The notes under the pieces were generated by a model. The model was not told where the DNA came from. It searched no databases and saw only the letters and a list, made by a program, of their open reading frames with translations. Made by a program: the position numbers and the translations under genes. Below are positions 1 to 7,597 of a stretch of 64,000 bases of DNA, in pieces. Numbering within the stretch: the first letter of the stretch is position 1; every line of letters starts with the position of its first letter. Origin of the DNA: an uncultured Spartobacteria bacterium (GTDB lineage: Bacteria; Verrucomicrobiota; Verrucomicrobiia; Chthoniobacterales; Terrimicrobiaceae); assembly GCA_937960895.1 (NCBI GenBank), contig CALCJD010000119.1, forward strand, positions 50,952 to 114,951, given 5' to 3'.

Positions 1-1
1 C

Positions 2-613
2 TACTTTGCCGAACGGCACCCCGTGGCCTGCCAGGTCGTCAAGGAAACGAGCAACCTGCTCCACTTCGGCGTGCAAAGCCATGCGTTCTTCCGGGCGGCC
101 AAACGGTTGCTGCTGCCGCTCGTCTCCCATTCCGACACCCTGAAACGCACCGCGGCGTTCCGACTTTCCGAACTCGGCATTTCCTATGCCGCCGGACCGC
201 TGATCGAACAGGACTCGCCCGCCTTCCGGCACTTCGACGACCTCGAGCCCGGCACGCTGGCCCGCGATGTGGACGTCATTTCCCAGGGATCCCCCCTTTC
301 CCTCTGGCGGCAGCTTCTGACCCCTCATCACACGCTGGTTGTGTTTTCCGGACCCGAACCCTCCCGCCCGACCGTGGAGGATCTGGTCGGTTCCGCCGAC
401 CCCGCGCGCGCCCTTGTCGTCTGGCAGGGCCAGGAACCCCCGGCGCTCGACGACTGCACCGTTGTGACCGACCCCGACGGCAAGGCCCACCGCCGCTACG
501 GCCTTTCCAAAACCGCGGGATGGTATCTTGTGCGACCGGACCAATACATTGCCGCCCGCGGCGTGGCGACCGAGAAGGATCTTCTGATTCCGTATCTCCG
601 GAAAATCACCTGA
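2..613 (+). CDS. FAD-dependent monooxygenase, C-terminal part (5' truncated)
   Basis: The reading frame is open from the first bases of the window, so the N-terminal FAD-binding part lies outside. The visible start, YFAERHPVACQVV, matches the conserved region of PheA/TfdB/UbiH-type flavin monooxygenases (tyrosine, then ER-PVA, where the flavin domain ends). About 90 residues of poorly conserved sequence follow. The last ~90 residues (LVVFSGPEP... through RPDQYIAARG) look like the thioredoxin-like C-terminal domain typical of phenol-hydroxylase-type monooxygenases, including the near-terminal LVRPDQYIA motif. Substrate cannot be inferred. No neighbour gives context. Confidence 0.75.
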   Translation, partial: YFAERHPVACQVVKETSNLLHFGVQSHAFFRAAKRLLLPLVSHSDTLKRTAAFRLSELGISYAAGPLIEQDSPAFRHFDDLEPGTLARDVDVISQGSPLSLWRQLLTPHHTLVVFSGPEPSRPTVEDLVGSADPARALVVWQGQEPPALDDCTVVTDPDGKAHRRYGLSKTAGWYLVRPDQYIAARGVATEKDLLIPYLRKIT

Positions 614-1021
614 GGGTTCAGACCGTCCACCGCCATCCGCCCCCCAAGGACCGCCCGGAGTCCGCACCGGCACACGGCGAAGAACCGCCCGGCCTGGCCG
701 CAAACAATCTCCGTCTTCGGATGCGGCCTTTTCATCCCCGCCGCGCCACGCCCTCCCGCCGGGACAGGGAAACACATTCGTCCCCTTTGAAACCGTCCCG
801 GCGCGCAGCCTCTTAATATTCCCTTTGGCAAATTGTGCATTCCTTATCCGGAATTTGTTTCCAAAAAAAGCAAACTTTTGCCATCCGCCTCTCTCCTTAT
901 TTTTTTGAACCAAACATAAATTACTTAAACACCATTAGATAGAATCCATCTACAAACATAGACCCCCAAGCCTTTGTACTTTGGTATTGCGAAGTCCTTT
1001 TTAATCAGGCTTAAGGTCCGC
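614..1021. other. Intergenic region, AT-rich 3' half
   Basis: No convincing gene. The first 200 bases have the window's usual high GC. From about 810 the sequence becomes clearly AT-rich (runs of A and T, for example around 866-905 and 910-960), as expected for a promoter region in front of the response regulator at 1022. I could not pick a -35/-10 pair with good spacing. A short inverted repeat (ATTCC/GGAAT) lies at about 839-854. Confidence 0.5.
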
Positions 1022-1660
1022 ATGGGCAAGATTCCTCTTCCCAGGGTCTTATTGGTCGACAATGAGCCCCAGGTATTGGAAACCATGGACTTCATCCTTT
1101 CCGACCTTTACGCGGTTCAGGGATTTACATCGGGGCGACAGGCTGTGGAAGCGGCGCGCAAACACATCTTTCCCGTGGCCGTCGTGGATCTGCACATGGA
1201 CGACATGTCCGGCCTCGAGGTTCTGAGGGAGATCAAGGCGGCCAGTCCCTTCACCCAGGTTGTCATCCTGACCGGTTATGCCTGCATGGACAGCGCCATT
1301 TCCGCATTAAACCATGATGCCTATCGTTACCTGATCAAACCTTTTGTCCGCGACATCTTTCTCGAAGCCCTTTCCGGGGCGATGAAGGCTTATGAAGCCG
1401 CCCTGCTTGCCCATGAGCGGCTGAGCATCAAGCCCATGCACCTTGAGGATCTGGGACTCAGTCCGAGACTGGCCCAGGTCGCCCGGGGAATCCTCGAAGG
1501 GTATTCCAACGAAGAAATCGCCCGGCAGCTCAACATTGCGCCCCGCACCGTGGAAAAACATGTCGAACGGCTGCTGGCCCACTTTCACATTTCCAGCCGT
1601 TTCCTCCTGGAGGCCCAGATCATCAAGACCTTGCGCAGGATGTCCGGGTGGATACCGTAA
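1022..1660 (+). CDS. Response regulator, receiver plus LuxR-type HTH
   Basis: Two-component response regulator of about 212 residues. The receiver domain comes first: VLLVDNEPQVLE carries an acidic residue pair region, VVDLHMDD holds the phospho-acceptor Asp, ILTGYA the conserved Thr/Ser position and YLIKPF the conserved Lys-Pro. The C-terminal part has a LuxR/GerE helix-turn-helix: GYSNEEIARQLNIAPRTVEKHVERLL, here read as two short motifs, SNEEIA and RTVEKHV. It should bind DNA when phosphorylated. I chose ATG 1022 because MGKIPLPRVLLVD fits the usual receiver start and AAGG precedes it by 7 bases; a TTG start at 974 would add 16 residues. No sensor kinase is adjacent, so it is an orphan regulator here. 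Confidence 0.9.
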   Translation: MGKIPLPRVLLVDNEPQVLETMDFILSDLYAVQGFTSGRQAVEAARKHIFPVAVVDLHMDDMSGLEVLREIKAASPFTQVVILTGYACMDSAISALNHDAYRYLIKPFVRDIFLEALSGAMKAYEAALLAHERLSIKPMHLEDLGLSPRLAQVARGILEGYSNEEIARQLNIAPRTVEKHVERLLAHFHISSRFLLEAQIIKTLRRMSGWIP

Positions 1661-2147
1661 CATTCTCCCGGCAGCCGGACGTTCCGGGAAATCCATCGCG
1701 ACTCCGCCGGGGATTTTATCCAACACCCCGCTTAGATGTCACCATCCCCCGCATGCGCGGATCCCCCCCAAATTGGGGGATGGACTCCCTTCAAAATCTC
1801 GGATTTGCTTTGCCGGAAAAACCCGCATCAACACGACACACTCAATGCATAAAACCACATAACTTCCAAAGACCCCGCCACCAATCCGGCCGACTCCGCA
1901 AACAAATCCTTTGGCTTCGCTTTTATTGCAAAGCATGCCCTTGCTGCGTCCGGCCGAAAAGCCGATCCGCTAAAACTAATACACCGAACCGCATTTTCCC
2001 TTAGCCATAACGCCAGCGCGGCGACGTTATGTTTGCATGCGAACCGTGTGTCGGGAAACCGCCTGTCCCCGCAATGGGAATCCGCGGCGCCGGCCCCGGA
2101 CGAGAGATGCGTGTTGCCGCCGGTCGGCAAGGGAAATTCGCCGGCAA
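1661..2147. other. Intergenic region with two inverted repeats
   Basis: No gene supported between the convergent response regulator and kinase genes. A 7-bp perfect stem, ATCCCCC (1761-1767) with GGGGGAT (1775-1781), could end transcription of the regulator, but no T-run follows it. A second inverted repeat, ATAACG (2007-2012) with CGTTAT (2025-2030), lies near the 3' end of the kinase gene. Open frames here lack codon bias and family similarity. Confidence 0.45.
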
Positions 2148-3410
2148 TCAGGCCCCGCGGTCCGGAGGCGGGCTCCCTGCGACGATCGCGATTTGATCCG
2201 GGGAGAAAACCACGACCTGGGGACTTCCGTGAAACTCCGACAGCACGCCGTTCACGCGGATCCGTGTTCCCACCGGAACTTCGGGGAACCCTCCGGGCGG
2301 TTCGGAAGTCCCGGGCTTCAGCAAAAGCACCGCGGAAAAGTCGCTCCGGTTGACGCTTTCAAAATTCAAAAAACGGATCGTGCCCGCCGCGTTTTCCCAG
2401 ATCCTGTCCACCACGCCGGAAACCGTCACCCGGCTGCCCAGCGCGGAGAGCAATTTCGTTTGATCCGTGGCCGCGATCTCCTCCAGGCCGCCGGTTGGCG
2501 GAAGCCGGTTCGGCGGGGTCGCCGGAACACCCGGCGAGGAGAGGATTTTTTCAAGTTCGGCCAGCGCGGCCGCGGCGCTTTCCGGACGGTCCGCCGGAGA
2601 AAGCGCCATGAGGCGTTCGACCCAGGCGCCAAGGTCCGGAGGAAGGTCCGGACGGCGTTCGGCCAGGGGACGGAACTCGTGGCGCAAATGGGCCTCGATC
2701 ACCCCCCGCACCGAGACCCCCTGAAAAGGTTCCCGCCGGCTCAGCGCGTGATAAAACACGCAGCCCAGCGAATACAGGTCCGTCCGCGCATCCACCGGCT
2801 GGCGTTTCAGTTGCTCGGGGGCGACGGTGTACACGGAACCGATCAACCCTCCGCCCCAGAGCGGCGGTTCGGCCGGCTGCTGATCAATCATGGCCGCCAG
2901 TCCGAAATCGAGCAGCTTCACCTGCAGCCGGCCGGTCGTCAGGGCAGTCAGTATGATGTTGGTCGATTTGATGTCGAGATGCACCATGCCCAGGGAATGG
3001 GCGGCGCCAAGGGCGTCCAGGCATTGCCGCGCGACTTCCGCAAATTCCGCGAGTCCGAGCGCCGCATCCAAAGATTCCAGCGTGTGGCCGCTCAGATATT
3101 CCATCACCATCACCACATCGCCCTTGTGTTCCAGGACGTCGTAAACGGTGACAATGTTGGGATGCTGCAGGCGGGCGAGGCGTTTGGCCTCCTCCATGGC
3201 AAACCGGGCGCGCCGCTCGGGGTCCCCGGCCCGCAGGTGCACGCGTTTGACCGCCACAAGGCGTTGCAACTGGCGGTCATAGGCCAAAAACACCTCTCCC
3301 GCTCCGCCCCGGCCGATGATCTCCCGGGGCACATAACGGCGTGCGATCACCCCCAGATTGGGCTTTCTGAAACGCGCCGTTTTTTGAATCGAGAATTTTT
3401 GCACCCCCAT
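2148..3410 (-). CDS. Serine/threonine protein kinase with C-terminal OB-like domain
   Basis: Hanks-type kinase of about 420 residues. Visible motifs in order: glycine-rich loop IGRGGAGEV, VAVKRV with the ATP-binding Lys, HLDIKSTNI as catalytic loop, LLDFGLA as the DFG motif, and VAPEQL as the APE motif. The catalytic loop reads HLD where most kinases have HRD (a non-RD kinase). There is no C-terminal transmembrane helix or PASTA repeat. Instead the last ~100 residues (SRVTVSGVVDRIW... to SPDQIAIV) form a beta-rich domain whose pattern matches the small secreted OB-like protein at 16421-16792. Start: ATG 3410 was chosen because the kinase core begins soon after (MGVQKFSIQ); the longer frame would overlap the divergent ppgK start. 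No strong Shine-Dalgarno. Cytoplasmic localisation is inferred. Confidence 0.88.
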   Translation of the reverse strand: MGVQKFSIQKTARFRKPNLGVIARRYVPREIIGRGGAGEVFLAYDRQLQRLVAVKRVHLRAGDPERRARFAMEEAKRLARLQHPNIVTVYDVLEHKGDVVMVMEYLSGHTLESLDAALGLAEFAEVARQCLDALGAAHSLGMVHLDIKSTNIILTALTTGRLQVKLLDFGLAAMIDQQPAEPPLWGGGLIGSVYTVAPEQLKRQPVDARTDLYSLGCVFYHALSRREPFQGVSVRGVIEAHLRHEFRPLAERRPDLPPDLGAWVERLMALSPADRPESAAAALAELEKILSSPGVPATPPNRLPPTGGLEEIAATDQTKLLSALGSRVTVSGVVDRIWENAAGTIRFLNFESVNRSDFSAVLLLKPGTSEPPGGFPEVPVGTRIRVNGVLSEFHGSPQVVVFSPDQIAIVAGSPPPDRGA

Positions 3411-3537
3411 GCGACCCGGCGTCACATTGGCGAAGCCGCAACCGGTTTTACAAGTCCGAAGGAAAACAGGGGAAACCCGCGCTGGCCAGCCGGACCGGAA
3501 GCTGATAGCCGTTGAACACGGAACCCCCGCACATCCC

Positions 3538-4290
3538 ATGAACTACCTTGGCATCGACATTGGCGGAACCGGCATCAAAGGCGCTCCGGTGAACGTGGAA
3601 ACCGGTGAGCTCGTCGCGGAACGCCTGCGCATCCCCACGCCGCAGCCCGCCCTCCCCAATGCCGTCGCGGATGTCGTCGAGCAAATCGCGCGGCATTTCA
3701 ACTACCGGGGACCGGCCGGCGTGACCTTTCCCGCCGTGGTCAAGAACGGCGTGGTCTACACCGCCGCCAACGTCGATCCGTCCTGGATCGGCACCAATGC
3801 CGGAGAACTATTTTCCCGGCACATCGGCGGGCCCGTGGCCGTGGTCAACGACGCCGACGCCGCCGGCATTGCGGAGATGCGTTTCGGAGCCGGTCGCGAT
3901 CGCAAGGGAGTCGTCATCATGATCACCCTGGGCACCGGCATCGGATCGGCGGTTTTTCTTGATGGGAAACTCCTGCCCAACACCGAATTCGGCCACCTGC
4001 GCATTCGCGGCAAGGATGCCGAGAAGCGCGCTTCCGAGCGGGTGCACGAGGAAAAGAAGCTCTCGTGGAAAAAATGGGCGAAGCGCCTGAGCGAGTTCCT
4101 CGGCGAGATGGAACGGCTCTTTTCCCCGGATCTATTTATCATTGGCGGAGGCGTGAGCAAGAAGGCGGACAAGTTCCTGCCGCTGCTGACCACCAAGACG
4201 GAAGTCATCATCGTTCCCGCCCAGATGCACAACGAGGCCGGCATCATCGGTGCGGCCTACCTGGCAAGCCGGCACCTGGCCTCCGAGTGA
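3538..4290 (+). CDS. ppgK: Polyphosphate glucokinase
   Basis: ROK-family kinase of 250 residues that phosphorylates glucose with polyphosphate (and often ATP), feeding glucose 6-phosphate into glycolysis. The phosphate-1 motif GIDIGGTGIKG opens the protein. TFPAVVKNGVVYTAANVD, VVNDADAAG with the catalytic Asp, and LGTGIGSA follow, then NTEFGHL where ROK members bind sugar. Length and motif order match PpgK rather than the longer ATP glucokinases. The ATG at 3538 starts exactly at the conserved MNYLGIDIGG. It is divergent from the kinase at 2148-3410, with 127 bases between starts. Confidence 0.92.
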   Translation: MNYLGIDIGGTGIKGAPVNVETGELVAERLRIPTPQPALPNAVADVVEQIARHFNYRGPAGVTFPAVVKNGVVYTAANVDPSWIGTNAGELFSRHIGGPVAVVNDADAAGIAEMRFGAGRDRKGVVIMITLGTGIGSAVFLDGKLLPNTEFGHLRIRGKDAEKRASERVHEEKKLSWKKWAKRLSEFLGEMERLFSPDLFIIGGGVSKKADKFLPLLTTKTEVIIVPAQMHNEAGIIGAAYLASRHLASE

Positions 4291-4403
4291 CCCCGACCGT
4301 CCCGGCCGCCGCCTCGTTTTCCCGCCTTGTCCGCCGCGGGGAGGGGGCCACCCGTCCCGGCATTGGTTCTGGCGAACCCTCCGTTCCGGCGTAGATTTTC
4401 CCC

Positions 4404-6422
4404 ATGCACCGCAATCTGCTGGCCGATTCGACGTCGCCCTATCTGCTCCAACACAAGGACAATCCGGTCGCGTGGCGACCCTGGGGTGAGGAGGCGTTCG
4501 CGGAGGCCGGACGTCTCGGCAAGCCGGTCTTTCTGTCCATCGGCTACTCCACCTGCCACTGGTGCCACGTAATGGCGCACGAGTCGTTTGAGAACCCGGA
4601 AATTGCGGCGTTGATGAACGAGTCCTTCGTCAACATCAAGGTGGACCGGGAGGAACGTCCGGACGTCGACCGGCTGTACATGGCCTTCGTGCAGGCCACC
4701 ACCGGACAGGGCGGCTGGCCCATGAGCGTGTGGCTCACGCCGGAGGGAAAACCGTTTTTTGGAGGCACCTATTTTCCGCCGGAGGACCGTTACGGGCGCA
4801 TCGGATTTCCCGGACTGTGCCGTCAGATCGCGCGGTTGTGGGCCGAGGATCGCGCCCGCGTGGAGGCCGAGGGCACGCGCGTTCTGGCCGCCCTGGCCGA
4901 GGCGGTGACCGCAAACACCCCGACCACCTTCGCCGGGGACCGCGAACCCATTCGTCATGCGGTCGAGGCATTTCTCCGGGCCTTCGATCCCGTGGAGGGG
5001 GGATTTGGAAACGCTCCAAAATTTCCCCGCACGTCCGTCTACGATTTTCTCCAGCGCTGCGGCGGGGAACGCGGACGCGAGGCGGTCCTGTTCACCCTTC
5101 GCAAAATGGCGGCCGGCGGCTTGCGCGACCACCTCGGCGGCGGATTTCACCGCTATTCGGTCGACGAATTCTGGCATGTCCCGCATTTCGAAAAAATGCT
5201 CTACGATCAGGCCCAGCTCGCGGTCTCCTACCTCGAAGCCTGGCAGATCACCGGCGACGATTTTTACGCCGGGATCGTACGGCAGACCCTCGATTACGTC
5301 CTGCGTGACATGACCCATCCGGAAGGCGGATTCTTTTCCGCCGAGGACGCGGACAGCCTTCCGCACGCGGGGGCCGCCGAACACGCCGAGGGGGCCTTCT
5401 ATGTCTGGACGCAGAGGGAAATCGTGGAGGAACTCGGTGCGGAGGCGGCGGAGATTTTCTGTCGTCATTACGGCGTGCGGGAAAACGGCAATGTTCCGCC
5501 GGGCAGCGATCCACACGGCGAATTTTTCCACAAAAACATCCTCATCGAGCGGGAGTCCGGGGAACATCCGTCCCTGGCGGAAAGCCGCGCGCGACTTTTC
5601 GCCCGGCGGTCGAAACGGCCGCGTCCTCACCTCGACGACAAGATCCTGACCGCGTGGAACGGACTGATGATTTCCGCGTTTGCCCGCGCCGGAGCCGCCC
5701 TGGCCGAACCGCGTTACCTCGACGCCGCCCGGCGGGCTGCGAAATTTTTGCAAAAGAACCTGACCGTGCAGGGCGATCTGCTGCGCAGCTGGCGGGAGGG
5801 ACCCGGAACCATCCGGGGCTTTGCGGAGGATTATGCGTTTTTGATCCAGGCCCTCCTCGATCTCTTTGAGGCCGACCTCGACGACACCTGGCTGGAATGG
5901 GCGCTCGATCTGCAGCGCCGCCAGGACGGGCAATTCTGGGATGCGCCGGTCGGCAACTATTTCAGCAGTCCCCCGGACGACCCCCTGGTCGCCCTGCGCA
6001 TGAAGGAGGATTACGATGGCGCCGAACCGTCGGCCAACTCCGTCTCCGCGCGCAATCTGCTTCGGTTGGCGCGGGTGTTGAATGACGGCCGTCTGGAGGA
6101 CAAGGCACGTGGAATCATCGCCGCCGCCGCCGCGACGCTTGAACGCATTCCCACCGCGGTGCCCCAAATGCTCCTCGCCCTCGACCTCGCCCTGGCTCCG
6201 CCGGAACAGGCCGTGCTCGCAGGCGCGGCGGATGATCCCGCGGTCCGTCGGGCCCTGGGCCGGCTGCACGCGGAATTTGCCCCCCATCGTCTCATCCTGC
6301 GGGCGGGAGGCCTGGCGGCCCGCAGCCACCCCGAACTGGCGGAAATGAAACCGGTCAACGGTCGCCCGGCCCTGTATGTCTGCCGGAACTTTGCCTGTCA
6401 GGCGCCGGAGGTGCTGGAGTAG
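4404..6422 (+). CDS. Thioredoxin-fold / six-hairpin glycosidase-like protein (DUF255, YyaL/SPATA20 family)
   Basis: A 672-residue member of the family annotated as thioredoxin domain-containing protein YyaL. The N-terminal signature NLLADSTSPYLLQHKDNPV and the CxxC motif in STCHWCHVM (about residues 50-58) are diagnostic. GGWPMSVWLTP and GGTYFPPEDR follow, then an alpha-alpha barrel region with GGFGNAPKFP, GGGFHRYSVD and WHVPHFEKMLYDQAQL. The biochemical role of the family is not settled. Length is standard. It starts 114 bases after ppgK on the same strand, so co-transcription is possible. Confidence 0.92.
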   Translation: MHRNLLADSTSPYLLQHKDNPVAWRPWGEEAFAEAGRLGKPVFLSIGYSTCHWCHVMAHESFENPEIAALMNESFVNIKVDREERPDVDRLYMAFVQATTGQGGWPMSVWLTPEGKPFFGGTYFPPEDRYGRIGFPGLCRQIARLWAEDRARVEAEGTRVLAALAEAVTANTPTTFAGDREPIRHAVEAFLRAFDPVEGGFGNAPKFPRTSVYDFLQRCGGERGREAVLFTLRKMAAGGLRDHLGGGFHRYSVDEFWHVPHFEKMLYDQAQLAVSYLEAWQITGDDFYAGIVRQTLDYVLRDMTHPEGGFFSAEDADSLPHAGAAEHAEGAFYVWTQREIVEELGAEAAEIFCRHYGVRENGNVPPGSDPHGEFFHKNILIERESGEHPSLAESRARLFARRSKRPRPHLDDKILTAWNGLMISAFARAGAALAEPRYLDAARRAAKFLQKNLTVQGDLLRSWREGPGTIRGFAEDYAFLIQALLDLFEADLDDTWLEWALDLQRRQDGQFWDAPVGNYFSSPPDDPLVALRMKEDYDGAEPSANSVSARNLLRLARVLNDGRLEDKARGIIAAAAATLERIPTAVPQMLLALDLALAPPEQAVLAGAADDPAVRRALGRLHAEFAPHRLILRAGGLAARSHPELAEMKPVNGRPALYVCRNFACQAPEVLE

Positions 6423-6513
6423 GCGGGGACCCGGACGGGGGCTTGAATCGCCCCCCCGCCTAGATGGTTAGCGGGAAAGTGGGACAGGTCGGAGGCTGTC
6501 CCTCCGTTTTCTT

Positions 6514-7530
6514 CTAGGCGATGCGTTCCATCAATTCCCGGGTCACCGCGTAGCGCAACGGCTGCCCTTCGACCCAGAGGAGAAATTCCTCAATCATGAG
6601 ATCGGCCATGCGCAGGACCTCGGAGCCCATGGAACCCGCGATGTGCGGGGTCAGCACGACGTTGGGCAGCGAATAGATCGGCGAGCCCTCCTCCGGAGGC
6701 TCCGGCCAGGTGACATCGAGAACCGCCGTCAGATCCGGCCGGCTCCGCAGCACATCAATCATTTCGTCCTCCCGCACCAGGGCACCGCGGGAGGTGTTGA
6801 TGAAGGTGGCGTTGGGTTTCATGCGGGCGAGCAGGGCTCCGGAGATGATGCCCTCGGTTTCCTTCAGCCACGGGGTGTGAACCGTCACAACGTCCCCCTT
6901 CGAAAACACCTCCTCGAGACTCTCCGCACGCATGACCCCATATTCCTGCAGGGTGTCGTCGCCCACAAAGGGATCGTAGGCCAGTTTGCGCAGCTGAAAA
7001 TGCTGAAGGAGCTGGCAAACCTTGCGTCCGATCATTCCCAGGGACACGAGACCGACGGTCGCGCCGTAGGCTCCGGGAATGTCGAGGCGCTTCCAGCCTT
7101 CCGGGCCGGGGTGCTCGCGAAACTGGCGGTGGTGCTGCCAGCCCAGCTTGAGACCAAAAAGAATCTGCGAAAGGGTGAACTCCGCCACCGGAACGGCATT
7201 GGCTGCCCAGGCACTCACCACCGTCACATTGCGGTCAAAAAGCGGTTCGGCAAACGGCTTCACGGACCCGGCGGCGTAAAAAACCGCCCGCAGGTTGGGC
7301 AGCAGCCTCAATTGTTCCTCGGTAAGACGGGGCATGCCCCACGTGGAAAAAATCACCTGGGTGTCCTTCAACCATTCCGCGTGATCCGCCAGGGAGTCGG
7401 CGTTCACCACTTCCGGCAGCAGCTCGACCAGTTTCGACAGGCGCTCCCGCTGCCGGGTTCCCCACACCCATTTCAACGTCTCGGGGTCGTGGGAAAGAAA
7501 GACCCCTCTGATACGCGGAATTTGATTCAT
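6514..7530 (-). CDS. D-2-hydroxyacid dehydrogenase family protein
   Basis: NAD-dependent 2-hydroxyacid dehydrogenase-like protein of 338 residues. Catalytic Arg is in INTSRGALV, Glu in TWPEPP, and His in TPHIAGS, with the usual spacing. The dinucleotide-binding turn reads VSLGMIG, so the first Gly of GxGxxG is Ser; the rest of the Rossmann region (GRKVCQLLQ) looks normal. Substrate unknown. ATG 7530 was chosen because MNQIPRIRGVFLSHD is the natural beginning and a longer frame to 7647 would run into the divergent gene at 7598. Confidence 0.85.
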   Translation of the reverse strand: MNQIPRIRGVFLSHDPETLKWVWGTRQRERLSKLVELLPEVVNADSLADHAEWLKDTQVIFSTWGMPRLTEEQLRLLPNLRAVFYAAGSVKPFAEPLFDRNVTVVSAWAANAVPVAEFTLSQILFGLKLGWQHHRQFREHPGPEGWKRLDIPGAYGATVGLVSLGMIGRKVCQLLQHFQLRKLAYDPFVGDDTLQEYGVMRAESLEEVFSKGDVVTVHTPWLKETEGIISGALLARMKPNATFINTSRGALVREDEMIDVLRSRPDLTAVLDVTWPEPPEEGSPIYSLPNVVLTPHIAGSMGSEVLRMADLMIEEFLLWVEGQPLRYAVTRELMERIA

Positions 7531-7597
7531 TGGCGGAACGATGATGAAAGGAACGTCCCGGTTCGTAAAGGACGGGGGTGTCTGAACGGAGAAAAAT

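Noticed and set aside
826..842. TTGGCAAATTGTGCATT as a sigma-54 promoter
   Set aside because: The GG and GC pairs are 10 bases apart, not the 12 of the -24/-12 consensus.
1761..1781. Terminator after the response regulator
   Set aside because: The 7-bp stem lacks a following T-run; noted as an inverted repeat only.
4257..6329. A 690-residue open frame antisense to the DUF255 gene
   Set aside because: It is the complement of the DUF255 gene and has no motif; long open frames on the opposite strand are common in such high-GC DNA.
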